From the NCBI RefSeq assembly GCF_900157385.1, contig NZ_LT717701.1, positions 2,124,219-2,188,218 on the forward strand: a stretch of DNA of 64,000 nt, written 5' to 3'. The notes beneath the pieces were generated by a model that was given only the letters and a program-made list of their open reading frames with translations, was not told where the DNA came from and searched no databases. Each line of letters begins with the position of its first letter. Positions within the stretch are counted from its first letter, which is position 1. The translations under genes and the position numbers were made by a program. Origin of the DNA: Mycobacterium terramassiliense. Lineage in GTDB: Bacteria > Actinomycetota > Actinomycetes > Mycobacteriales > Mycobacteriaceae. This document shows, in pieces, positions 41,525 through 49,372 of this stretch.

Positions 41525-43149
41525 CGCGCGCCTGGCTGGCGCTGGGTGTGCTCGCCGTCGCGGTGCTGCTGATCGGCGTCGACGGCACCGTGCTCGCCCT
41601 CGCCATGCCGTTCATCGCTACGGATCTCAAAACGGCTGCAACGCAGGTGTTATGGATTGGCGACATCTACTCGTTCGTGTTGGCCGGACTCCTGGTCACG
41701 ATGGGCGGCCTCGGCGATCGCATCGGTCACAAGAAGCTTTTGCTCGCGGGTGCGACGGCTTTCGCCGCTGCATCGGTGGCCGCGGCATACGCTCCGAACG
41801 CCGCACTGTTGATCGGGGCGCGGGCGCTGCTGGGCGCCGCCGGCGCGACATTGGCGCCGTCGACCCTGGCTCTGATCCGCTCCTTGTTTCCGCAATCGCG
41901 GGAACGCAGTGTGGCCGTGGGCATTTGGGCCTCTGCTTTTTCGGCGGGGGCGATTTTGGGTCCCATGCTCGGCGGCTTGCTGCTGGAGCACTTCTGGTGG
42001 GGATCGGTGTTTTTGATCAACCTGCCCGTGGCCGCCGTGTTGTTCGTCGGTGGCGTGGCGCTGTTGCCGGAACAGCGCAATCCATTGCCGGGCCCGTGGG
42101 ATCCGCCCAGCGTCGGGCTGTCACTTCTCGGCATGCTCGGCGTCGTATACGCGGTTCAGGACGGGGTCGCCAATGGGTTCCACATCGACGCGCTGATCCT
42201 CGGCGTCGGCGGAGCCGCGGCCCTGGCGCTGTTCGTCAGGCGGCAGCTGAGCGTGGCGACGCCGTTGATCGAGGTGCGGCTGTTCGGCAATCACAGGTTC
42301 TCGGCAGTGGTCGTCGCCAACCTGCTGGCGGTACTGGGCCTTTCGGGCGTGGTGTATTTCCTATCGCAGTTCTTCCAGTTGGTCATGGGATACAGCCCGC
42401 TTCAAGCCGGGCTCGCTGAGCTGCCGGCCGCGGTGGGCGCGACCGCCTTCGGTGTGCTGGCCGGCGTAGCGATGCGCCATTCGTCGCAGCGGGCGATCCT
42501 CACCATCGGTCTGGCGCTGGTTGGTTCGGCGATGGCGTCGCTGTCGCTGATCGGGCCGCATACCGAGTACCCGCACGTCGGCGTCTCCTTGTTCGTCCTC
42601 GGTATCGGCCTCGGCCTGGCCTACACCGCCGCCAGCGACGTCATCCTCGCCAGCGTTCCGCCGGAACGAGCGGGTGCGGCCGCCGCGGTCTCGGAGACCG
42701 GCTACGAGCTCGGGACGGCGCTCGGCATCGCTACGCTCGGGTCTATCGTCACCGGAGTGTTCCGCGCCCTGATGGTGTCCTCCGGCACCGCCGATTCACT
42801 CCCCGACGCGATCGAAGCGGCAAAGCGCCTGCCCGATCAGAGGGGGCTGGAAGTGCTGGCGGTCGCAAAGAGCGCCTTCAGCAGCGCCCTCGCGGTCGCC
42901 GCGGGAATCGGGTCGGTCCTGGTGCTGGCGTCTGCCGCGGCTATCTGGGTGCTGCTCAAACCGGCACCGGCGCCGCCTGAGCCGCGCGCCGGCTCCCGAA
43001 CTGGTCGCGCACCCGGGAACCGATGCCGTCCCCGGAAAGATGAACTGTGCAGGTCGCGGAACCGGCTGACAAGGCCAACACCTAACATTGCAGCATGCCA
43101 GGTATCCACCACTCCGCCATCTGCACGGGCGACGTCGAACGCTCGATGA
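41521..43149 (+). CDS. MFS drug efflux transporter (DHA2/EmrB-QacA type)
   Basis: 542 residues with about 14 hydrophobic spans. GVDGTVLALAMPFIATDL (span 1), GGLGDRIGHKKLLLAG (the A-motif loop) and SAFSAGAILGPMLGGLLLEHFWW (motif C, antiporters) identify a proton-coupled exporter. The last span ends near IWVLLKP (about residue 480). The final 55 or so residues are Arg/Pro/Thr-rich, unlike any family member, and run 55 bp into the next gene, so a small indel may have removed the true stop near 42990. Confidence 0.9.
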   Translation: MTRAWLALGVLAVAVLLIGVDGTVLALAMPFIATDLKTAATQVLWIGDIYSFVLAGLLVTMGGLGDRIGHKKLLLAGATAFAAASVAAAYAPNAALLIGARALLGAAGATLAPSTLALIRSLFPQSRERSVAVGIWASAFSAGAILGPMLGGLLLEHFWWGSVFLINLPVAAVLFVGGVALLPEQRNPLPGPWDPPSVGLSLLGMLGVVYAVQDGVANGFHIDALILGVGGAAALALFVRRQLSVATPLIEVRLFGNHRFSAVVVANLLAVLGLSGVVYFLSQFFQLVMGYSPLQAGLAELPAAVGATAFGVLAGVAMRHSSQRAILTIGLALVGSAMASLSLIGPHTEYPHVGVSLFVLGIGLGLAYTAASDVILASVPPERAGAAAAVSETGYELGTALGIATLGSIVTGVFRALMVSSGTADSLPDAIEAAKRLPDQRGLEVLAVAKSAFSSALAVAAGIGSVLVLASAAAIWVLLKPAPAPPEPRAGSRTGRAPGNRCRPRKDELCRSRNRLTRPTPNIAACQVSTTPPSARATSNAR

Positions 43150-43535
43150 AGTTCTGGCGCGATGGCCTGGGATTGACCGAACTGTTCGACCAGAGTTTCA
43201 CCGGTGGCTGGCCGGAACTGTTCGGCGCCAAGACCGATCGGTTGCGGTCGGTTTTTCTTGGCGATCCGCAGACGCCCGACACGGGCATCGTGGAATTGGT
43301 TGTCTTCGAGGGCGCCGACGGTGCGCCGGTCCCACCCCACCGGCCCCGACGCGGATTCTTCCTGCTCTCGCTGCAGCGCGACGTCGATGAGACGCTCTCG
43401 GTCCTCGGGAATCTGGGCTTCAGCGACGGCGTTCGGCGCATCACGGTCTCGGCCCCGGGCGGCAAAGCGGTCGCGATGGCGGTCATCACCGCACCTGACG
43501 GCGTGCTGGTCGAGCTGATCGGTCCCGCGCAATGA
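43095..43535 (+). CDS. VOC (glyoxalase/dioxygenase) family protein
   Basis: A 146-residue protein with two beta-alpha-beta-beta-beta modules. GIHHSAICTGDVERSMKFWR is the first module with a potential metal His (HH at 5-6), and VITAPDGVLVELIGP the last strand with a potential Glu ligand. The family includes glyoxalases, extradiol dioxygenases, epimerases and resistance proteins. It overlaps the aberrant tail of the MFS gene and is coupled by ATGA to the following SDR. Confidence 0.85.
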   Translation: MPGIHHSAICTGDVERSMKFWRDGLGLTELFDQSFTGGWPELFGAKTDRLRSVFLGDPQTPDTGIVELVVFEGADGAPVPPHRPRRGFFLLSLQRDVDETLSVLGNLGFSDGVRRITVSAPGGKAVAMAVITAPDGVLVELIGPAQ

Positions 43536-44323
43536 CGGCCTCGACCGCCTTGGTGACCGGCGGCGCGTCCGGCATCGGCCTGGAGGTCGCCGGGCTTTTG
43601 CGCGACGCCGGCCACCGGGTCGTGACGTGGGACCTGTCGGGCGCCGACATCGATTGCGACGTCAGCGATCCCGACGCCGTATCCGCGGCCATGCAACAAA
43701 CGGTGCGCGAGCACGGGGTGCCGACCCGGGTGGTGACGTCCGCGGGTATCGGGTCGTCGGGCCCGTCGGGTCTGTTGCTCAAGCAGGCGCCCGCCGATTG
43801 GGAGCGGGTGCTGTCGGTGAACCTCACCGGCACCTGGTTGACCCTCCGCGCCGCCGCACGGGCCATGGTCGAGGCCGAGGTGGAGGGTTCGATCGTCGCC
43901 GTTTCCAGCATCAGCGGCACGGTGGCCGATCGCGACATGGGCGCATACTGCGTGTCGAAAGCCGGCGTCGACATGCTGGTCAAGGTCGCCGCGGTGGAAT
44001 GGGGTACGTACGGCATCCGGGTCAACGCCGTCGGGCCCGGCGTGACGCGTACCCCGATGCTGCCCAACCCCGACGCGTGGCTGGGCTGGGCCGACGGCCT
44101 GTCCAGGCGGACCGCGCTCGGTCGCCTGGGTGAGGCCTCCGACGTGGCCGGCGCCATCGTCGGTGTCCTGGAACTGCCCTGGGTGACCGGTCAGGTGGTG
44201 CACGCCGACGGCGGCCTGGCCCTGCACAGCCCGATCGACGCATACGGCCAACTGGAGAAGCTGATGCGGTTGAAGAGATTGCGGCAGATCCGAGACCAGC
44301 GGGAGAAAGCCAAAGAGGCCTAG
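43532..44323 (+). CDS. short-chain dehydrogenase/reductase (SDR)
   Basis: A 263-residue SDR: TGGASGIG at residue 10, VVTSAGIGSS, AVSSISGTV and YCVSKAG give an intact catalytic Ser-Tyr-Lys set; the NNAG motif reads TSAG. VNAVGPGVTRTPM is the usual segment after the active site. It likely oxidises a hydroxy intermediate together with the VOC protein. Its TAG stop shares bases with the stop of the convergent alcohol dehydrogenase (CTAG at 44320-44323). Confidence 0.9.
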   Translation: MTASTALVTGGASGIGLEVAGLLRDAGHRVVTWDLSGADIDCDVSDPDAVSAAMQQTVREHGVPTRVVTSAGIGSSGPSGLLLKQAPADWERVLSVNLTGTWLTLRAAARAMVEAEVEGSIVAVSSISGTVADRDMGAYCVSKAGVDMLVKVAAVEWGTYGIRVNAVGPGVTRTPMLPNPDAWLGWADGLSRRTALGRLGEASDVAGAIVGVLELPWVTGQVVHADGGLALHSPIDAYGQLEKLMRLKRLRQIRDQREKAKEA

Positions 44324-45474
44324 CTGCCGAAGTCGATCACGCCCCTGACGATCGTCCCGTTGAGCAGGTCGTCGTAGGCGTCGTTGACGTCGTCGAGGCG
44401 ATAGCGCTTGGTGATCATCTCGTCGAGTTGCAGCTGTCCGGTCTGGTAAAGCCGGGCCAGCCGCGCGATGTCCGCCTTCGGGTTGCACGAGCCGAATATG
44501 GTGCCCGCCAGCGTCTTGTTCATCAGGATGAAGTCCTGCAGGTCGATGTTGACCGACCGGGTCAGCTGCGACGTCATGCCGGTGAGGACACACGTACCGC
44601 CCTTGCGGGTCAGCTTCACCGCGTCACGGACGTCGTCGGCGGTGATCAGGGACGGCGAGACCACCACGGCGTCGGCCATCACCCCGTAGGTCAGGTCCCG
44701 CACCACGTCGAGCGCCTCGGTGGCCGTCGCGGCGCTGTGCGTCGCACCGAACTGCAGCGCCGATTTCTGTTTGAACTCAACGGGATCCACCGCGACGATG
44801 TGTGCCGCGCCGTTGATCCGGGCGCCCTGGATCGCGCCGGTGCCGATCCCACCGACGCCGATCACCACGACGGTATCGCCGGCGCGCATGTTGGAGCGGT
44901 TCGCGACCGATCCGTAGCCGGTCGGAATGGCGCACGACAGCAGGGCGCTCGGTGCCAGCGGCAGGTGCGGGTCGATCTTCACGAGCGAATTCGTCGACAC
45001 CACAGTGTGTTCGGCGAACGCGCCGACCTTGGCGATGTGCCCCAGATTCCGGCCGTCGGCGGTGTGGTGGCGGAAGGTGCCGTCGGTGGGCATCCCGGGG
45101 ACCATGGTGCCGATGCCGACGTCGCAGAGGTACTCGACCCCGGTCGCACACCAGCGGCACTGCCCGCACACCGCGACGAACGACATCACCACGTGGTCGC
45201 CCGGGGCGAAATCGGTGACGCCGTCGCCGACTTCGCGCACGATGCCAGAGCCCTCATGGCCGCCGATCATCGGGAACATCGTCGGCAGGCCGAGCGAGCG
45301 CATCACCTCGTTCGGCGCCGACATGTCGCCCTTGAGGATGTGGTCGTCGGAGTGGCACAACCCCGCGGCGGCCAGCTGGACCAAAACTTCGCCGGCGCGC
45401 GGCGGGTCCAGCTCGAATTCCTCGACGGACCACGGCCCGCCGACGTCGTGCAGAATCGCGGCGCGGCTTCTCAT
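44320..45474 (-). CDS. zinc-dependent alcohol dehydrogenase (NDMA-dependent type)
   Basis: A 384-residue MDR-family enzyme. Catalytic zinc ligands are Cys in AGLCHSDDH, His in GGHEGSG and Cys in LLSCAIPTG; the structural zinc Cys cluster is CGQCRWCATGVEYLC. The Rossmann motif is GVGGIGTGAIQ. Length and motifs match the mycobacterial NDMA-dependent group, which often keeps its nicotinamide bound and is recycled by mycofactocin. It is coupled by ATGA to the P450 upstream and probably oxidises the alcohol formed by it. Confidence 0.92.
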   Translation of the reverse strand: MRSRAAILHDVGGPWSVEEFELDPPRAGEVLVQLAAAGLCHSDDHILKGDMSAPNEVMRSLGLPTMFPMIGGHEGSGIVREVGDGVTDFAPGDHVVMSFVAVCGQCRWCATGVEYLCDVGIGTMVPGMPTDGTFRHHTADGRNLGHIAKVGAFAEHTVVSTNSLVKIDPHLPLAPSALLSCAIPTGYGSVANRSNMRAGDTVVVIGVGGIGTGAIQGARINGAAHIVAVDPVEFKQKSALQFGATHSAATATEALDVVRDLTYGVMADAVVVSPSLITADDVRDAVKLTRKGGTCVLTGMTSQLTRSVNIDLQDFILMNKTLAGTIFGSCNPKADIARLARLYQTGQLQLDEMITKRYRLDDVNDAYDDLLNGTIVRGVIDFGS

Positions 45475-46697
45475 GCGGCGGGGGTGAACGTGACGGGAAG
45501 CTTGTTGGGCGACCGGAAGGTGAGGCCGACGATCCCGGGCTCCTCGCCGGTTCCGTCGTCGTGCACGAAGGCCAAATGCTCGACGCGGTCCAACAGGCTG
45601 TTCAGCATGACGCGCGTCTCCAGCCGCGCCAGGTGCATGCCCAGGCACATGTGGATACCGGCGGCGAACGCGATGTGGGCGTGGCGCGGCCGGTGGATGT
45701 CGAAGGTGTTGGGGTCGGGCCAGCGGCTCTCGTCGCGGTTGGCCGAGCCCATGCACATGTCGACCTGCGCGCCGGCCGGTATTGTCTTGCCGCCTATGTC
45801 GATCTCCTCGGTGGTGGTGCGCATGACCATCGTCAGCGGGGTTTCGACCCGCAGGCCCTCCTCGATGGCGGCCGGGATCAGCGACCGGTCCCGCTGGACC
45901 ATCGCCAGCTGCTCGGGGTGGGTGAGCAACAGGTACAACAGGTTGCCCGAGGAGCGGTAGGTGGTCTCCAGCCCGGCCGGCAGCAGCAGGCGCAGGAAGG
46001 CGATGATCGCCTCGTCGGTGAGCTTCTCGCCGTCGATCTCGGCGGCCACCAGGTCGCCGATGATGTCGTCGGTCAGCTTGCGGCGGCGCTGCTCCACCTG
46101 ATCGAGGAAGTAGCCGTGCAGCTCGGCCGCCGCAGTGAGCCCGGCCATGATGTCGGTCGGGATCGAGATGAGGTCGAGGGACAACCGGCGGAACATGTCG
46201 AGATCCTCGGCGGGGAGACCGAGCAGCGTGGAGATGATCCGGGTCGGAAACTCGAACGTCAGCGCCTTCACCAGATCGGCGTGGCCGTCGTTCTTGATTT
46301 CGTCGATCAGTTGATCGCAGACCGGCCCGATGACCGACGGTTCCCACCGCTCCAGCGCGGTGGCGCGGAAGGCCTTGGCGACCAGGCTGCGGTGGTCGTG
46401 ATGCTCCTTGCCGCCCATCGCCAGGATGGTGTGACCCATCACCAGTCCGATGGTCTTGTCGTACGCGGCCGAGGTGAACACGCGGTCGTCTCGGAACGCC
46501 TGAAACAGCCCGTCGTAGCCGAACAGGACCCATTCGTCGTCCGGTCGCAGTTCCTCCGGCATCTGCGAGTGGTCCGCCAGGGAACCGTGCCAGACCGGGT
46601 CGGTGCGCCGCATATATTCGAAGAACGGATACGGACTGGTCTCCCCGGTGAGGTCGAGGGTGACGGGTTGGCCGTCCGGGTCCGTGCTGAGCGTCAT
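45471..46697 (-). CDS. cytochrome P450
   Basis: A 408-residue P450, close paralogue of the one at 20843-22054. Heme loop FAAGIHMCLGMHLARLE, ExxR in EEGLRVETP and I-helix PAGLETTYR. AGGAGGAGCGCG precedes ATG 46697. It leads a two-gene operon with the alcohol dehydrogenase, a sensible hydroxylate-then-oxidise pair. The promoter region is shared with the divergent Rieske-amidohydrolase operon. Confidence 0.93.
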   Translation of the reverse strand: MTLSTDPDGQPVTLDLTGETSPYPFFEYMRRTDPVWHGSLADHSQMPEELRPDDEWVLFGYDGLFQAFRDDRVFTSAAYDKTIGLVMGHTILAMGGKEHHDHRSLVAKAFRATALERWEPSVIGPVCDQLIDEIKNDGHADLVKALTFEFPTRIISTLLGLPAEDLDMFRRLSLDLISIPTDIMAGLTAAAELHGYFLDQVEQRRRKLTDDIIGDLVAAEIDGEKLTDEAIIAFLRLLLPAGLETTYRSSGNLLYLLLTHPEQLAMVQRDRSLIPAAIEEGLRVETPLTMVMRTTTEEIDIGGKTIPAGAQVDMCMGSANRDESRWPDPNTFDIHRPRHAHIAFAAGIHMCLGMHLARLETRVMLNSLLDRVEHLAFVHDDGTGEEPGIVGLTFRSPNKLPVTFTPAA

Positions 46698-46749
46698 TCG
46701 CGCTCCTCCTGAGCAGCCGGGTAAGGCGGATAGGTGCCGAGGGAATGTC

Positions 46750-46769
46750 GCTATCATAGTATAAATAGC
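46750..46769. promoter_or_regulatory. AT-rich divergent promoter with short inverted repeat
   Basis: GCTAT (46750-46754) and ATAGC (46765-46769) flank CATAGTATAA in an otherwise GC-rich 120-bp divergent gap between the P450 and Rieske genes. TAGTAT and TATAAAT can serve as -10 elements. It does not match the 19-bp family of region 1. Confidence 0.35.
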
Positions 46770-46817
46770 AACGAAGCCCAACGGCTTGTGGTTTCTCCAG
46801 GAGGCGGTGATTCTCAG

Positions 46818-47177
46818 GTGCCCGACCGGCGATTCGTGTGCTCCCTGGACGAACTGCCGCCCGGCGCGATGAAACTGGTCGACGTCGGCAAGTTCGGCGT
46901 CGGCGTCTACAACGTGGGCGGGGAGCTGTACGCGATCGTCAACTACTGCTCCCACGAGGGCGCCCCGCTGTGTCTCGGCCTGCTCGGCGGCACCAACGAG
47001 CCCGCTCCGGAATCGCCCGACGGGATACGCCGCGTCCGCGACGGGCAGATCGTCCGATGCCCTTGGCACAACTGGGAATTCGACGTCACCACGGGCCAAA
47101 ACGTCGCCGATCCGCGCCGCCGCATCCGCACCTACCAGGTCGATGTCGCCGATGGAGAGGTGTACGTGACCGCATGA
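46818..47177 (+). CDS. Rieske [2Fe-2S] ferredoxin-type protein
   Basis: 119 residues from GTG 46818 (VPDRRFVCSLDELPPG). The cluster ligands are CSHEGAPLC and CPWHNWEF, the C-x-H and C-x2-H pairs, separated by an unusually long loop with GGTNEPAPESPDG. There is no oxygenase domain, so it is a small electron carrier or a stand-alone Rieske subunit. It could feed the divergent P450 or an unknown oxygenase. It is coupled by ATGA to the first of two amidohydrolases. Confidence 0.85.
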   Translation: MPDRRFVCSLDELPPGAMKLVDVGKFGVGVYNVGGELYAIVNYCSHEGAPLCLGLLGGTNEPAPESPDGIRRVRDGQIVRCPWHNWEFDVTTGQNVADPRRRIRTYQVDVADGEVYVTA

Positions 47178-48220
47178 CCCCCATGATCATCGACACCAAC
47201 GTGCAACCGCACTTTCGCTACAACGCGGAGATACGGCGGTACCTGCCGGCCGCGCACCAGCTGCGGTCGATCCCCGACGTCGAGAAGCAGTGGTATCAGG
47301 CGCCGGGCGGCGACTACCGAGAGGACCTCTACGGGGACCACTACCCGGGTTCGGATCCCGAGACCGTCAGCCGGCACCTCTTCGATGACATGGGCGTCGA
47401 TTACGCCGTCCTGAACCCGCTGACCCGCGGCAACATCGCCGACTACCTGCTGAACAGCCGAATTTGCGCGGCGGTCAACGACTGGCTGCTCGATCGCTGG
47501 CTGGAGCCCGACACCACCGACCGGTTCCGGGGCACCATCCGCGTCAACCCCGAAGACCCCAAGGGCGCCGTGGCCGAAATCGAGCGCCTCGCCGGCCACC
47601 CGAAGCTGGTGCAGGTCGGTGTTCCCATGCAGTCGCGCGAGCCGTACGGCAAGCCGATGTTCGAGCCGATCTGGGAGGCCGCCGCAGCGCACGGGCTGCC
47701 GGTCGCGGTCCACATCAACGGCGGCAACGGCGTCGACTACCCGCCCACCTTCGCCGGCCACGCGCACACCTATCCCGGATACGCGGCGTTCATGCCGCTG
47801 AACTACTTCGTGCATCTGGCCACGCTCATCATCGAGGGCGTGTTCGGCCGGCACCCGGGCCTGAAGTTCGTGTTCGCCGACGGCGGCTACGACATCCTCA
47901 CCCCGCTGATGTGGCGACTGGACACCTTCTGGCTCTCGATGCGCGACCAGACGCCGTGGGTGGACCGCTATCCCAGCGAATACCTGCCCGGCCACGTCCG
48001 GTTCTGCTCCTCGGCCTTCGACGGCCCGACGGAGGCGGACGCGATGCAGCGGTGGATGGACTTCACCGGCAAGTCCGACCTGCTGATGTACGGGTCGGGC
48101 TATCCGCACTGGTCCACCTCGGCGCCGGACGCGACCGCCGACGGGCTGGATCCCGCCCAGCGCGACAAGGTGTTGTGGCGCAACGCCAGCGAGCTCTACG
48201 GGTTGAAGGAGCGTGTGTGA
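47174..48220 (+). CDS. amidohydrolase-like protein lacking metal ligands (COG2159 type)
   Basis: A 348-residue TIM-barrel protein. The barrel His is kept (VAVHINGGNG), and HLATLIIEGVFGRHPGLKF is typical. But the N-terminal ligand motif is DTNVQPH, with Gln where the neighbour has His, and the last-strand motif is GSGYPHWS, with Gly for the catalytic Asp. Metal-dependent catalysis is therefore doubtful. The next gene encodes a related protein with these residues intact, one base apart, so a heteromer of active and inactive subunits is plausible. Confidence 0.85.
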   Translation: MTPMIIDTNVQPHFRYNAEIRRYLPAAHQLRSIPDVEKQWYQAPGGDYREDLYGDHYPGSDPETVSRHLFDDMGVDYAVLNPLTRGNIADYLLNSRICAAVNDWLLDRWLEPDTTDRFRGTIRVNPEDPKGAVAEIERLAGHPKLVQVGVPMQSREPYGKPMFEPIWEAAAAHGLPVAVHINGGNGVDYPPTFAGHAHTYPGYAAFMPLNYFVHLATLIIEGVFGRHPGLKFVFADGGYDILTPLMWRLDTFWLSMRDQTPWVDRYPSEYLPGHVRFCSSAFDGPTEADAMQRWMDFTGKSDLLMYGSGYPHWSTSAPDATADGLDPAQRDKVLWRNASELYGLKERV

Positions 48221-49368
48221 TGACGACGATCGAACGGGTCGATTCGGCCACCGGTCAAGAGGACGAGATCGCGGTGACCATCGTCGACACCGACGTGCAC
48301 CCCCTGCCGGTCTCGGCCGACGTGCTCAAGTCCTACGCGCCGGCCGAGTGGGTGGACAAGATCTGGCCGACGGCCAACGCGGTCACCCCGGTGCCGCATT
48401 TCTACGACACCCCGGACTCCTACAAGACGATGTCGCTGCGCCTGGACGCGGCCCCGCCGGGCGGCGGGGTCGCCGGCAGCGACCCGGATTTCGCCGCCAA
48501 GCAGTTGCTGCTCGATGCCGGCGTGAGCATCGCGACGCTAGAGCCGATGTGCGATGCCCAGCTGCCCCAGGCCGAGCACGTGCTCAAGTCGACCTACAAC
48601 GACTGGCTCGCCGATGTCTGGCTGGACAAGTACAACTGGCACGGCCGCTGGCGCGGCTCGATCAGCATCAGCGCGCAGACGCCGGAGCTGGCCGCCCGCG
48701 AAGTCCAGCGGTGGGCCGGGCACCCGTACATGGCCCAGGTGCTGATGACACCCCAGACCCGTGGAATCCCTTTCGGCAACCCGCATTTCGACCCACTCTA
48801 TGAGGCGGCCTCGCGCAACGGATTCCCGGTGGCCACGCACCTGATGGGCCAGACGCCGTTCGAGTTGATTCCGATCTACCCGGTCGGCAACCCCGCGCAC
48901 TGGCACGACTTCTTCGCGTCCTGGCCGCTGCTGTATGTCTCGCACCTGATGAGCCTGGTGTTTGACGGCGCGTTCGACCGCCACCCCGACCTGCGGGTGG
49001 TCTTCGTCGAGGGCGGCTTCACGTGGGCGATGCCGGTCATGTCACGGATGGACCGGATCTGGGAAGCCCGCCGCGGCGACCTGCCGCACGTGCGGCGGCG
49101 GCCGTCGGAGTATGTGCGCGAACACGTTCGGTTCACCACGCAGCCACTGGAAGACGCCGACACCGTGCAGTTCCGCGAGTACCTCGAGATGATGGACGTC
49201 GGGGACAACCTGATGTTCTCGACGGACTACCCGCACTGGAGCTACGACTCGCCCACCTACGCGATCAACCGGTTCCCCGCCGACCAGCGGGAGCAAATCA
49301 TGCGCGGCAACGCGACGGCCCTCTACGGGCTTCCGGCGACGGTCAAGGCGCTTCCCGGGGAGCGGTGA
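48220..49368 (+). CDS. amidohydrolase family protein (COG2159 type)
   Basis: A 382-residue TIM-barrel protein from ATG 48220 (TGATG overlap; AAGGAG 8 bp upstream). Ligand motifs are VDTDVHPLP at the N-terminus, VATHLMGQ in the barrel and FSTDYPHWSYD on the last strand, so His and the catalytic Asp are present. Likely a metal-dependent hydrolase or decarboxylase. It is the probable active partner of the preceding degenerate paralogue. Confidence 0.87.
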   Translation: MTTIERVDSATGQEDEIAVTIVDTDVHPLPVSADVLKSYAPAEWVDKIWPTANAVTPVPHFYDTPDSYKTMSLRLDAAPPGGGVAGSDPDFAAKQLLLDAGVSIATLEPMCDAQLPQAEHVLKSTYNDWLADVWLDKYNWHGRWRGSISISAQTPELAAREVQRWAGHPYMAQVLMTPQTRGIPFGNPHFDPLYEAASRNGFPVATHLMGQTPFELIPIYPVGNPAHWHDFFASWPLLYVSHLMSLVFDGAFDRHPDLRVVFVEGGFTWAMPVMSRMDRIWEARRGDLPHVRRRPSEYVREHVRFTTQPLEDADTVQFREYLEMMDVGDNLMFSTDYPHWSYDSPTYAINRFPADQREQIMRGNATALYGLPATVKALPGER

Positions 49369-49372
49369 CGCG

